A DNA stretch of 43,331 nt from Streptomyces shenzhenensis. GTDB taxonomy: Bacteria > Actinomycetota > Actinomycetes > Streptomycetales > Streptomycetaceae. The translations under genes and the position numbers were made by a program. The notes under the pieces were generated by a model, which searched no databases, was not told the DNA's origin, and was given only the letters and a program-made list of their open reading frames with translations. Position 1 is the stretch's first letter, and every line of letters starts with the position of its first letter. Location: assembly GCF_021462265.1 (NCBI RefSeq), contig NZ_JAJONF010000062.1, forward strand, positions 1 to 43,331, given 5' to 3'. Positions 23,472 through 33,416 of this stretch are shown here, piece after piece.

Positions 23472-24824
23472 ATGCGACGGTTCTTCGTCCGGTACCGGAG
23501 TCCGGGACTGCGCACCGGGCTCAGATGGAAGCTGAGCGCGGCGATCGCGCTGGTCGGCGCGCTGGTCGCGATCGCGCTGAGCCTGGTGGTGCACAACGCC
23601 GCCCGGGTCTCGATGCTGGACAACGCGCGCGACCTGGCCAACGAGCGGCTGCAGATCGCGCAGCGCAACTACGAGCTGTACGGGAGGGCGAACTTCCCCG
23701 ACGTCAAGGTCGACGATCCCCGGCTGCCGCCGGACCTGCGCGAGCGGGTCGAGGCGGGCCGCCGGGCGACCGACGTCATCGACCACGACACCGGCGCGCC
23801 GGACATCTGGGCGGCGGTGCAGGCCAAGGACGGACGGGTGCTGTCCCTGCACACCACCTTCGCGAACCGCAGCAGCGACGTGCTGAGGGACCTCGACCAG
23901 GCCCTCGTCATCGGCTCCATCGCGGTCGTCCTCGGCGGCAGCGCGCTCGGGGTCCTGATCGGCGGTCAGCTCTCGCGTCGGCTGCGCAAGGCGGCGGCCG
24001 CGGCCAACCAGGTCGCCATGGGCGAGCCGGACGTGCGGGTGCGTGAGGCGATCGGCGGGGTCGTACGGGACGAGACCGACGACCTGGCGCGGGCGGTGGA
24101 CGCCATGGCCGACGCGTTGCAGCAGCGTCTTGAGGCCGAGCGGCGGGTGACGGCGGACATCGCGCACGAGCTGCGTACGCCGGTGACCGGCCTGCTCACG
24201 GCGGCCGAGCTGCTGCCGCCCGGCCGGCCGACCGAACTGGTCCTGGACCGGGCGAAGGCGATGCGCACCCTGGTCGAGGACGTGCTGGAGGTGGCCCGTC
24301 TCGACAGTGCCTCGGAGCGGGCCGAGCTGCAGGACATCATGCTGGGCGAGTTCGTCGCCCGGCGGGTGGCCGCGAAGGACCCGCGGATCGAGGTGCGGGT
24401 GGTGCACGAGTCGGAGGTCACCACCGATCCGCGCCGCCTGGAGCGGGTGCTGTTCAACCTGCTCGCCAACGCGGCCCGGCACGGCAGGCCGCCGATCGAG
24501 GTGACCGTGGAGGGCCGGGTCATCCGGGTCCGCGACCACGGTCCCGGTTTCCCCGAGGAACTCCTCGCCGAGGGCCCGAGCCGCTTCCGCACCGGCAGCA
24601 CGGACCGGGCCGGCCAGGGCCACGGCCTGGGCCTGACCATCGCGGCGGGCCAGGCACGCGTCCTGGGCGCCCGCCTGACCTTCCGTAACATCCGCCCGGC
24701 GGGCGCGCCCCAGCGCCTCCCGGCGGAGGGCGCGGTGGCCGTCCTGTGGCTCCCGGAGCACGCTCCGACGGCCACCGGCAGCTACCCGGTGCTGCCGGGC
24801 CCGGCCCAGGCGGGAAGCCACTGA
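23472..24824 (+). CDS. cseC: Sensor histidine kinase CseC
   Basis: 450 residues. Two membrane segments (about 18-40 and 144-166) flank an outer sensor region of about 100 residues. A HAMP linker follows, then the phospho-acceptor H232 (DIAHELRTPVTG), N box NLLANAARHG, G1 VRDHGPGFP and G2 GQGHGLGLTI. The partner is CseB. In S. coelicolor it responds to cell-wall-active antibiotics. It is the last gene of the operon; the next 600 nt hold only gene remnants. Confidence 0.96.
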   Translation: MRRFFVRYRSPGLRTGLRWKLSAAIALVGALVAIALSLVVHNAARVSMLDNARDLANERLQIAQRNYELYGRANFPDVKVDDPRLPPDLRERVEAGRRATDVIDHDTGAPDIWAAVQAKDGRVLSLHTTFANRSSDVLRDLDQALVIGSIAVVLGGSALGVLIGGQLSRRLRKAAAAANQVAMGEPDVRVREAIGGVVRDETDDLARAVDAMADALQQRLEAERRVTADIAHELRTPVTGLLTAAELLPPGRPTELVLDRAKAMRTLVEDVLEVARLDSASERAELQDIMLGEFVARRVAAKDPRIEVRVVHESEVTTDPRRLERVLFNLLANAARHGRPPIEVTVEGRVIRVRDHGPGFPEELLAEGPSRFRTGSTDRAGQGHGLGLTIAAGQARVLGARLTFRNIRPAGAPQRLPAEGAVAVLWLPEHAPTATGSYPVLPGPAQAGSH

Positions 24825-24861
24825 GCCACTCTGCGGTGGGCGGGCAGGAGAACGCAGCGAG

Positions 24862-25017
24862 GACGTCGAGCCGGACCAGCGGGAGCAGTTGCTGGCGGCC
24901 CAGCGGGGCGCGCGAGCCTCCGGCACGCCCTTCCTGAGCTTCTGCACACCCGAACGGATGGCGGCCCTCGCCCGCGAGGCCGGCTTCCGGGACACCCGGC
25001 ACGTGAGCATGGCGTAG
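24862..25017 (+). pseudogene. C-terminal remnant of a SAM-dependent methyltransferase
   Basis: The plus-strand frame ending at TAG 25015-25017 reads QREQLLAAQRGARASGTPFL, then SFCTPERMAALAREAGFRD and TRHVSMA, matching the end of TIGR00027-type (leucine carboxyl methyltransferase-like) enzymes. There is no start codon and no SAM-binding domain. The sequence begins abruptly after cseC. About 50 of an expected 280 or so residues are left. Confidence 0.7.
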
Positions 25018-25336
25018 CAGCCGGGGATCAGCGAGGCGCCGCGACCCACGTGCCTGGTCCGGTACTCGGTGGGGCTGAGTCCGGTGCGGGCCTTGAATCT
25101 CGCCGAGAAGGTACCGAGGCTGCTGAAGCCCACCAGATGGCAGATCTCGGTGACGGTGAGGTTCGCGCCGCGCAGCATCTCCTGTGTGCCCGCTCGACCC
25201 TGCGGTGCGTCAGGTACTGGCCGGGCGTCTCGCCGTACGCCTCCTTGAAGGCACGCAGGAAGTGGTAGCGCGAGTATCCGGCGTGCGCGGCGACCGCGTC
25301 GAGATCCAGGGCCGGGTCGGCCCAGTCCCGGTCCAT
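25005..25336 (-). pseudogene. Frameshifted AraC-family regulator remnant
   Basis: From ATG 25336 the frame gives the first AraC helix-turn-helix (DLDAVAAHAGYSRYHFLRAF and ETPGQYLTHRRVERA). It then loses sense at 25183-25188, where TGTGTG has one TG too many. Two frames over, homology resumes (EMLRGANLTVTEICHLVGFS, then LGTFSARFKARTGLSPTEYR and LIPGCYAML). The C-terminal end abuts the methyltransferase remnant of the opposite strand. A stop codon just upstream removes any N-terminal domain, so this was a short HTH-only type. A sequencing error at the TG repeat is possible. Confidence 0.75.
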
Positions 25337-25391
25337 GGCGTCCTTGGCGAGGCGAAGCTGCCGCCGTCAATTATCGGCCAGAAACGGCGAG

Positions 25392-25429
25392 GCGGGAGTT
25401 CCGGGGGCGGTACTCCCCGGAACTCCCGC
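25392..25429. terminator. Strong bidirectional terminator downstream of the DHA2 exporter
   Basis: A perfect 15-bp inverted repeat (25392-25406 with 25415-25429) with an 8-nt loop lies between the exporter's 3' repeats and the AraC remnant. Confidence 0.85.
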
Positions 25430-25435
25430 ACAGTG

Positions 25436-25580
25436 TCAGCCGGCCTCGACCGGCACCACGCTCAGCCGGCCTCGACCACCGGCACCACGCTCAACCGGTC
25501 CCGGCGGCCACCGGCACCTCGCTCAAGCGGTCCCGGCGGCCGCCGGGACCTCGTTCAGACGGCCTCGACCACCGGCATCG
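25436..25580. repeat. Tandem copies of the exporter gene's 3' end
   Basis: Units start at 25436, 25462, 25491, 25523 and 25555, with lengths 26, 29, 32 and 32 nt. Each begins with TCA (a stop codon on the minus strand) followed by a variant of the last codons of the exporter (GCCGGCCTCGACCACCGGCA or its GGTCCCGGCGGCC form). The unit at 25555 is the real gene end; the other four lie downstream of the stop. Confidence 0.8.
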
Positions 25581-27159
25581 GCGCGGCCTCGTCGGACTCG
25601 CCCGCCTGCTGCGGAGCGCCCCGCAGCGGGACCTCCTTGACGAAGATCGCCGCCACCAGCACCAGCACGGCGACCACGGCGCCGAGCAGGAACGCGGAAT
25701 GGGTACCGGCCGACACCGCGTGCTGGTACGCCTCGCGCGCCGCCGCCGGCAGCTTCGCCAGGCTCTTCGCGTCCAGCTGCGCCGACTGCTCGGTGACCTT
25801 GGAGCCCACCGCACCGGCCCGCTCGGCCATGACGTTCTTGACCCGGTCGTTGAAGAGCGCACCCATGATGGCGACGCCGAAGGAGGAACCGAGCGTACGG
25901 AACAGGGTGGTGGACGAGGACGCGACGCCCATGTCCTTCATCTCCACGCTGTTCTGCGCGACCAGCATGGTGATCTGCATCAGGCAGCCCATGCCGAGGC
26001 CGACGACGGCCATGTACACCCCGGAGGTGAACCGGGTGGTGCCGGTGTCCATGGTGGACAGCAGGTACAGGCCGACGGTGAGCAGCACGCCGCCCACGAG
26101 GGGGAAGACCTTGTAGCGGCCGGTGCTGGTGGTGACCCGTCCGGCGATCATCGAGGTCACCAGCATCGCGCCGAGCATCGGGAGCAGCAGCAGACCGGAG
26201 TTGGTCGCGGAGGCGCCCTGCACGGACTGCTGGTACAGCGGCAGGAACAGGGTGGCGCCGAACATCACGAAGCCCACGATGAAGCCGATGATCGACATCA
26301 GGGTGAAGTTGCGGCTGCGGAAGATGTGCAGCGGCAGGACCGGCTCGGCGGCCTTGGTCTGCCAGAAGACGAAGCCGATCAGCGCGACGACGCCGATGGC
26401 GATCAGTTCCATGATCCGCGCGGACGTCCAGGCGTACTGGGAGCCGCCCCAGGTGGTGACCAGCACGATCGAGGTGATGCCGAGGGTCAGCAGAGCGGCG
26501 CCGAGATAGTCGATGCGCGTCTTGTTCCGCTTCTTCGGCAGGTGCAGTACGGCACTGATGGCGGCCAGCGCGACCACGCCGAGCGGCAGGTTGATGTAGA
26601 AGGCCCAGCGCCAGCCCCAGTTGTCGGTGATGGTGCCGCCGACCAGCGGGCCGCCGATCATGGCGAGCGCCATCACGCCGGCCATCATGCCCTGGTACTT
26701 GCCGCGCTCGCGGGGCGGCACGAGGTCACCGATGATCGCCATGACGCCGACCATCAGACCGCCGGCGCCGAGTCCCTGGATGGCCCGGAACCCGATCAGC
26801 TGGCCCATGTCCTGGGCCATGCCGCTGAGCGCGGAGCCGGCCAGGAAGATGACTATGGAGGTCATGAAGGCGCCCTTGCGCCCGTACATGTCACCGAGCT
26901 TGCCCCAGAGCGGGGTCGCCGCCGCGGTCGCGAGGGTGTACGCGGTCACGACCCACGACAGATGCTCCAGCCCGCCCAGCTCACCCACGATCGTCGGCAT
27001 CGCCGTGCCCACGATCATGTTGTCGAGCATCGCGAGCATCATCGCGACCATGAGCGCGAGCATCACGACCCGTACGCTCTTCGGCTCTTTCTCCGGCTGC
27101 TCGGCCGCTTCCGGTGTCCCCGGAGCCTGGCCGCTCTCGACCGCCTGGGTATCCGCCAT
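25555..27159 (-). CDS. DHA2-family (14-TM) drug exporter, MFS
   Basis: 534 residues of the EmrB/QacA type, a proton-driven exporter of drugs in the cytoplasmic membrane. It has 14 hydrophobic segments, motif A at PLWGKLGDMYGRKGAF, the motif C-like run GGPLVGGTITDNWGWRWAFY, and an early acidic residue in MLDNMIVGTAMPTIVGE. ATG 27159 is preferred (AGGGGGAG nine nt upstream); a GTG at 27168 adds three residues. It is divergent from a TetR gene, with three operator-like repeats between. The likely control is TetR repression relieved by the transported drug. Confidence 0.94.
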   Translation of the reverse strand: MADTQAVESGQAPGTPEAAEQPEKEPKSVRVVMLALMVAMMLAMLDNMIVGTAMPTIVGELGGLEHLSWVVTAYTLATAAATPLWGKLGDMYGRKGAFMTSIVIFLAGSALSGMAQDMGQLIGFRAIQGLGAGGLMVGVMAIIGDLVPPRERGKYQGMMAGVMALAMIGGPLVGGTITDNWGWRWAFYINLPLGVVALAAISAVLHLPKKRNKTRIDYLGAALLTLGITSIVLVTTWGGSQYAWTSARIMELIAIGVVALIGFVFWQTKAAEPVLPLHIFRSRNFTLMSIIGFIVGFVMFGATLFLPLYQQSVQGASATNSGLLLLPMLGAMLVTSMIAGRVTTSTGRYKVFPLVGGVLLTVGLYLLSTMDTGTTRFTSGVYMAVVGLGMGCLMQITMLVAQNSVEMKDMGVASSSTTLFRTLGSSFGVAIMGALFNDRVKNVMAERAGAVGSKVTEQSAQLDAKSLAKLPAAAREAYQHAVSAGTHSAFLLGAVVAVLVLVAAIFVKEVPLRGAPQQAGESDEAAPMPVVEAV

Positions 27160-27185
27160 TTCTCCCACTCCCCCTGACGACAGCT

Positions 27186-27206
27186 ACTTACTTGCCGCCC
27201 GGCTAG
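27186..27206 (-). promoter_or_regulatory. TetR operator 1 (inverted copy)
   Basis: A 21-bp element read on the minus strand. It contains the pseudo-palindrome CTAGCCGGGCGGCAAG (CTAGCCG, 2 nt, CGGCAAG) and matches operators 2 and 3 at 20 of 21 positions each. It lies 27 nt upstream of the exporter start. Confidence 0.8.
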
Positions 27207-27235
27207 TTCAGTACACTTGGAAGTTAGACCCGTTG

Positions 27236-27256
27236 CTAGCCGGGCGTCAAGTAAGT
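27236..27256 (+). promoter_or_regulatory. TetR operator 2
   Basis: Same 21-bp element in direct orientation, with one change (GCGTCAAG for GCGGCAAG). It is exactly 24 bp from operator 3. Confidence 0.8.
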
Positions 27257-27259
27257 TTA

Positions 27260-27280
27260 CTAGCCGGGCGGCAAGCAAGT
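27260..27280 (+). promoter_or_regulatory. TetR operator 3
   Basis: Same 21-bp element, with one change near its end (CAAGCAAGT for CAAGTAAGT). It ends 26 nt before the tetR start, so binding here should block tetR expression. Confidence 0.8.
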
Positions 27281-27306
27281 TTCGCGGGAGTGCGAGGAGT
27301 AAGAGG

Positions 27307-27903
27307 ATGAGCGTCACCATGGACGGCACCAAGCAGCAGCGCCGCGGGAACACCCGCCAGCGCATCCAGGACGTGGCGCTCGAACTCTTCGCCGAGCAGG
27401 GCTACGAGAAGACCTCCCTGCGGGAGATCGCCGAGCGCCTCGACGTGACCAAGGCCGCGCTGTACTACCACTTCAAGACCAAGGAAGAGATCCTGGTCAG
27501 CGTCTTCGCGGACCTGACCCGGCCGATCGAGAACCTGATCGAGTGGGGCAAGGGCCAGCCGCACACCCTGGAGACCAAGCAGGAGATCGTACGGCGCTAC
27601 CACCAGGCGCTCGCCGACGCCGAACCGCTCTTCCGGTTCATGCAGGAGAACCAGGCGACGGTCCGGGAGCTGCGGATCGGCGACACCTTCAAGGACCGGA
27701 TGCGCGGCCTGCGGGACATCATCATCGACCCGGACGCCGCCCTGGCCGACCAGGTCCGCTGCGTCAGCGCGCTCTTCACGCTGCACGCCGGCATGTTCGT
27801 CATGCAGGACCTCGAAGGCGACCCCCAGAAGAGGCGCGAGGCCGTCCTGGAGGTCGCCGTGGACCTGGTGACCCAGGCTCACCGGGGCTCCCACCCCGCA
27901 TAG
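27307..27903 (+). CDS. TetR-family repressor of the divergent exporter
   Basis: 198 residues. The HTH region (RQRIQDVALELFAEQGYEKT, then SLREIAERLDVTKAALYYHF and KTKEEIL) covers about 17-65. The C-terminal ligand domain is all-helical. ATG 27307 follows GAGGAG. Divergence from the DHA2 exporter and the three shared operators suggest that it represses both genes. The inducer is unknown. Confidence 0.93.
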   Translation: MSVTMDGTKQQRRGNTRQRIQDVALELFAEQGYEKTSLREIAERLDVTKAALYYHFKTKEEILVSVFADLTRPIENLIEWGKGQPHTLETKQEIVRRYHQALADAEPLFRFMQENQATVRELRIGDTFKDRMRGLRDIIIDPDAALADQVRCVSALFTLHAGMFVMQDLEGDPQKRREAVLEVAVDLVTQAHRGSHPA

Positions 27904-27922
27904 CGCGCCGCCGGACGCCCCG

Positions 27923-28474
27923 CTAGAGGGTCACGCCCTTGGCACGCAGGAAGGTGACGGGGTTGACCGCGGAACCGTAGTTCGCAGTGGTGCGGATCTC
28001 GAAGTGCAGGTGCGGCCCGGTGGAGTTGCCGGTGCTGCCGGACAGACCTATGTGCTGGCCGGTCCCGACGGTCTGACCGGGCCTGACGTCGACGCGGGAG
28101 AGATGCGCGTACTGCGAGTACTGGCCGTCGCCGTGCCTGACGACGATGGCGTTGCCGTACGCGGGGCCGTCACCGGCGCCGTTGCCGCCGGCCTTGACGA
28201 TGGTGCCGCCGTGCGCGGCGACGACCTCGGTGCCGGTCGGCACGGCGAAGTCCTGCCCGCTGTGCTTGGCGCTCCAATGGCTGCCGGCCTGGGCGAAGCT
28301 CGCGGAGAGTGTGTACTTCTTGACCGGGTCGACCCAGGCGGCGGCGCTGGAGGCGGCCGCCGACGCGACCCCCGACCCCACCACGGCCGCGACCCCGGCA
28401 CCGGCGGCCAGAACGGCGGCCCGCCTGCGGAGGGAGGACGTACGGGGGGAACGGAGAGCGGCGCGCAGGGACAT
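27923..28474 (-). CDS. Secreted M23-family metallopeptidase (peptidoglycan hydrolase)
   Basis: 183 residues. The signal peptide has RRRAAVLAAGAGVAAVVGSG and ends near ASAAA. The M23/LytM domain has H71 and D75 (KHSGQDFAVPTG), a mid-domain AHGG, and HLHFEI with H155 and H157, the full Zn and catalytic set. It cleaves peptide cross-bridges in the cell wall. ATG 28474 has GAGG five nt upstream. A 120-nt structured leader resembling the ydaO c-di-AMP riboswitch precedes it, which fits the known actinobacterial pattern of this riboswitch before wall hydrolases. Confidence 0.94.
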   Translation of the reverse strand: MSLRAALRSPRTSSLRRRAAVLAAGAGVAAVVGSGVASAAASSAAAWVDPVKKYTLSASFAQAGSHWSAKHSGQDFAVPTGTEVVAAHGGTIVKAGGNGAGDGPAYGNAIVVRHGDGQYSQYAHLSRVDVRPGQTVGTGQHIGLSGSTGNSTGPHLHFEIRTTANYGSAVNPVTFLRAKGVTL

Positions 28475-28484
28475 CAGAACCTCG

Positions 28485-28597
28485 TGGGGTAGGCAACAGG
28501 GAGCCCTTCCGGGGCGCCCTCCCACAGGGGGCGGCCACCGAACGGGCCATCCCTTGGTAACCCGGGTCCCGGCAGCCGCTCAAGTCACCCATCTACG
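28485..28597 (-). promoter_or_regulatory. Probable ydaO-type (c-di-AMP) riboswitch in the M23 peptidase leader
   Basis: A -10 hexamer TACTAT (28610-28605) predicts a start near 28597. The leader can form a closing stem (28591-28587 with 28490-28485), a 9-bp stem GCGGCTGCC/GGTGGCCGC (28579-28571 with 28539-28531) around a G/C-rich core GGGACCCGGGTTACC, and a second hairpin (28523-28516 with 28506-28499). The closing stem ends three nt from the Shine-Dalgarno. The core and gene context fit the ydaO family; I could not run a covariance search. Confidence 0.58.
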
Positions 28598-28610
28598 GCA
28601 TCTCATAGTA

Positions 28611-28929
28611 TTCAGGGTCGAAATTGACCTTTTCTTGACAGAAGACGCCTGGCCGCTCAGCCCTGTCCGGCGGCGGCGACCGGCCGCACCGCCGCGGCCG
28701 AAATTGCCACCAAACGGGCCAAATCGCCCCACTATGCACGCTAGTAACGAACATTTCGCCCGTGCGGTATGTCACCGGCAACGCCTGCCCTCCCTCCCGG
28801 ACACAGCGGAATCCGGCGCACACCTCTAGCCTCCTACCCATCGGTAACCCTACGGTTCCCCTCGCGCCACCTGCCCCACTCACCATGCCCCTGACATAGC
28901 AAGAGTGACGTGAGAGGACACCCCGCCCG
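28611..28929. other. Intergenic region between the divergent M23 and HAD phosphatase genes
   Basis: No coding bias on either strand. It holds the M23 promoter on the minus strand and presumably that of the phosphatase on the plus strand. It is less GC-rich near 28611-28640 and 28720-28780. No other structure was recognised. Confidence 0.5.
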
Positions 28930-29532
28930 ATGACCACAGGCACCTGGACCCGCCGCATGTCCGTCACCGCCGTATCCGTGGCCGCGCTCGCCGGACTGGC
29001 CACGCCGGCCCAGGCCGCGACGGAGAGCAGCTCCACCACGGTCGACTACGCCACCTGGCAGCAGGACTGCCAGTCCGTGATGGACCAGGCCCTGCCCTAC
29101 CTGCAGCAGCGCATCGCCGCCGCGCAGCCGGGCCAGAAGCAGGCGATCGTCTTCGACATCGACAACACCACGCTGGAGACCGACTTCGGCTTCAGCTGGC
29201 CCCAGCCGGCCAACAAGCCGGTCCTGAACGTCGCCGAGTACGCCCAGCAGCACGGCGTCTCCCTGTTCTTCGTCACCGCGCGTCCGGGCATCATCTACCT
29301 GCCCACCGAGTACAACCTCGAACACGACGGCTACCAGGTCTCCGGCCTCTACGTCCGCGGCTTCCTCGACCTGTTCAAGGACGTCGCCGCCTACAAGACC
29401 GCCCAGCGCGTGGACATCGAGAACAAGGGCTACGACATCATCGCCAACATCGGCAACAGCGCCTCCGACCTCTCCGGCGGCCACGCCGACAAGACGTTCA
29501 AGCTGCCGGACTACAACGGCCAGTTGTCGTAG
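28930..29532 (+). CDS. Secreted HAD-superfamily acid phosphatase (class B-like)
   Basis: 200 residues. The signal peptide is RRMSVTAVSVAALAGLATPAQA. The HAD motif I DIDNTT places the nucleophile at D76 and the general acid at D78, motif II is FVTARP, a conserved Lys lies in AYKTAQR, and the motif IV-like region is IANIGNSASDLSGG. The fold matches plant-type/class B acid phosphatases that act on phosphomonoesters outside the cell. ATG 28930 is used; GAGAGGA lies 12 nt upstream. The gene stands alone. Confidence 0.9.
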   Translation: MTTGTWTRRMSVTAVSVAALAGLATPAQAATESSSTTVDYATWQQDCQSVMDQALPYLQQRIAAAQPGQKQAIVFDIDNTTLETDFGFSWPQPANKPVLNVAEYAQQHGVSLFFVTARPGIIYLPTEYNLEHDGYQVSGLYVRGFLDLFKDVAAYKTAQRVDIENKGYDIIANIGNSASDLSGGHADKTFKLPDYNGQLS

Positions 29533-29542
29533 GGCGCCGACA

Positions 29543-29586
29543 GGCTCCATCCGCTGACGGAACTCACGGGGGCGGCGGATGGAGCC
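29543..29586 (+). terminator. Inverted repeat after the HAD phosphatase gene
   Basis: GGCTCCATCCGC (29543-29554) and GCGGATGGAGCC (29575-29586) are perfect 12-bp inverted repeats with a 20-nt loop, 10 nt after the stop. It is probably a terminator. Confidence 0.65.
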
Positions 29587-29784
29587 GACGGTACCGGGCG
29601 GCAAGCCGGCGTCCAGCCTGCTCCGCCAACGGGCCGACGGGATCATCGACTTGGTGCACCGCACCCTGCTGCGCAGCGGCCCGCTCCGGCAACCGGCCCC
29701 AGTGCACGCGGGGCTGGCTCTTCCCGAACGCCGCTGTCGGCGTCGACCCCCGCTGACCGGACGACAGGGTCGGTACGCAGAAGC

Positions 29785-29819
29785 GAGAGGGACCGGTGCC
29801 CATGGCACCGGCCCCTCTC
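29785..29819. terminator. Terminator downstream of clpC
   Basis: Arms 29785-29800 and 29804-29819 form a stem of 15 pairs with one mismatch and a CAT loop, 21 nt past the clpC stop. It can also stop plus-strand transcripts. The 200 nt between 29587 and 29784 show no gene I recognise. Confidence 0.85.
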
Positions 29820-29839
29820 ATCGGCCAACCCGCGAAGGG

Positions 29840-32365
<2,526 letters not shown>

Positions 32366-32425
32366 CGTTAATCGCTCCTCAGAGCGGTCAGGCAGTGGGG
32401 GGAACTTCCCCTCCTGTCCTTCCGC

Positions 32426-32445
32426 AGCTTAGTCCCGCAAGCGGG
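32426..32445 (-). promoter_or_regulatory. Candidate clpC promoter with dyad in the spacer
   Basis: TAAGCT (32431-32426) could be the -10. Three nt upstream is the dyad CCCGCTTGCGGG (32445-32434), a place where a repressor or activator would sit. No good -35 is present. The dyad does not match the ClgR consensus as I remember it (5-nt rather than 2-nt spacing). Confidence 0.4.
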
Positions 32446-32795
32446 GACCGCTCATTCCAACTGCCGACACCGTCGATGGCCTCCTGACCCCGAACGCCGA
32501 CATCTGCTCCAACCCGATGGTGCGAGACGATGTTCCCGCAGGCCAGGCAGTTACCCCTTCCGTCAGTACGCCGATGGCGAACGTGAGACGGCCTCGTCTG
32601 CGTGTCGCCCCCCTCCCACTAGGGATGTCTTACCCGCAGCGACGGACAGTCCATGCCGTGGCCCCCCGGTCCCTCCGCTATGGGCGAACAGCCTTGCGTC
32701 TCTCCGGCTCCCGCACGCCCCGTTTTTCGGGGACTCAGCGCAGCAGTGCGCACACCCAGCGTAACCACGGTGGTCTCGGAAAGGTTGCACCGGGC
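32446..32795. other. Intergenic region between clpC and the gene at 32796
   Basis: Reading frames extend across this 350-nt stretch, but third codon positions lack the G/C bias of the real genes, so I see no gene. A small hairpin (CCCCG, T5, CGGGG) is at 32718-32732. It should hold the promoter for the plus-strand gene. Confidence 0.5.
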
Positions 32796-33416
32796 ATGGC
32801 TGGCACAGCGCCTCCGGCAGCTTCCACGGTCCCTCACCCCCGTCATCCGTCCGATCCCCGCGCCGGGCAGCCGGGCCGGCTGCGGCACTGGTACGAGAAC
32901 GATCTGGGGTGGGCAACAGTGCCCCCGTCGCCCGGAGAGCCGCTACGGCTGGTCACGGGCGTGCGTTTCGACGTGCTGGAGGTGCCGGCGCGGGCGGGCG
33001 TGCGGGCGCTCAGGCATCTCGCGCCGGGCTCTCCGGTGGCCCTGCAGGGCGTCCGGGCGCGGCTGCTGGTGGCCGCGGGCAGCGCGGAGGAGCTGCCGGG
33101 GCTGCTGGACTGGCTGGAGTGGGGCACGGCGGCCCTGGACCTCGATCTGCGGGCGCTGGGCGCCGGAGACGCGATGGACGCGCCCGCACGGCCCGGTCCG
33201 GACACGCCCGTGCAGGGGGCCGCCCTCTGGTTGCGGCCCCCCGAGTCGGGGTGCGAGGTCGAGGCCTCGCTGCCGACGCTGTCGGCCATGGGGGGCCTCG
33301 GAGGAGCCCCCGATCTCGTACGGCTGGTGAACACGGTGGCCACGGAGTGCCACCGCATCCGATTGCGGCGCGCGGACCAAGGACCGCAGCACGGTCAGGC
33401 GTTGGCGTCCTCGTAG
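32796..33416 (+). CDS. Conserved actinobacterial protein, unknown function (possible Prim-Pol-like domain)
   Basis: 206 residues. The core reads HWYENDLGWATVPPSPGEPL and TGVRFDVLEVPARAGVRALR, then LWLRPPESGCEVEASLP. The pattern TG-x-x-FDVLEVP recalls the N-terminal bifunctional primase/polymerase family, but the protein is short and I am not sure. ATG 32796 is chosen because coding bias begins there; upstream in-frame ATGs at 32571 and 32622 lie in sequence without bias. Its last 22 nt overlap the end of lsr2 on the other strand. Confidence 0.7.
   Translation: MAGTAPPAASTVPHPRHPSDPRAGQPGRLRHWYENDLGWATVPPSPGEPLRLVTGVRFDVLEVPARAGVRALRHLAPGSPVALQGVRARLLVAAGSAEELPGLLDWLEWGTAALDLDLRALGAGDAMDAPARPGPDTPVQGAALWLRPPESGCEVEASLPTLSAMGGLGGAPDLVRLVNTVATECHRIRLRRADQGPQHGQALASS

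Noticed and set aside
28834..29808. Minus-strand frame across the HAD phosphatase gene and the following gap
   Set aside because: Mostly antisense to the secreted phosphatase; no domain and no start signal.
32718..32732. Small hairpin CCCCG-T5-CGGGG as terminator
   Set aside because: Only 5 bp and no gene ends nearby on either strand.
32517..32795. N-terminal extension of the gene at 32796
   Set aside because: Third-position G/C bias is absent and the residues are Arg/Pro/Ser noise.
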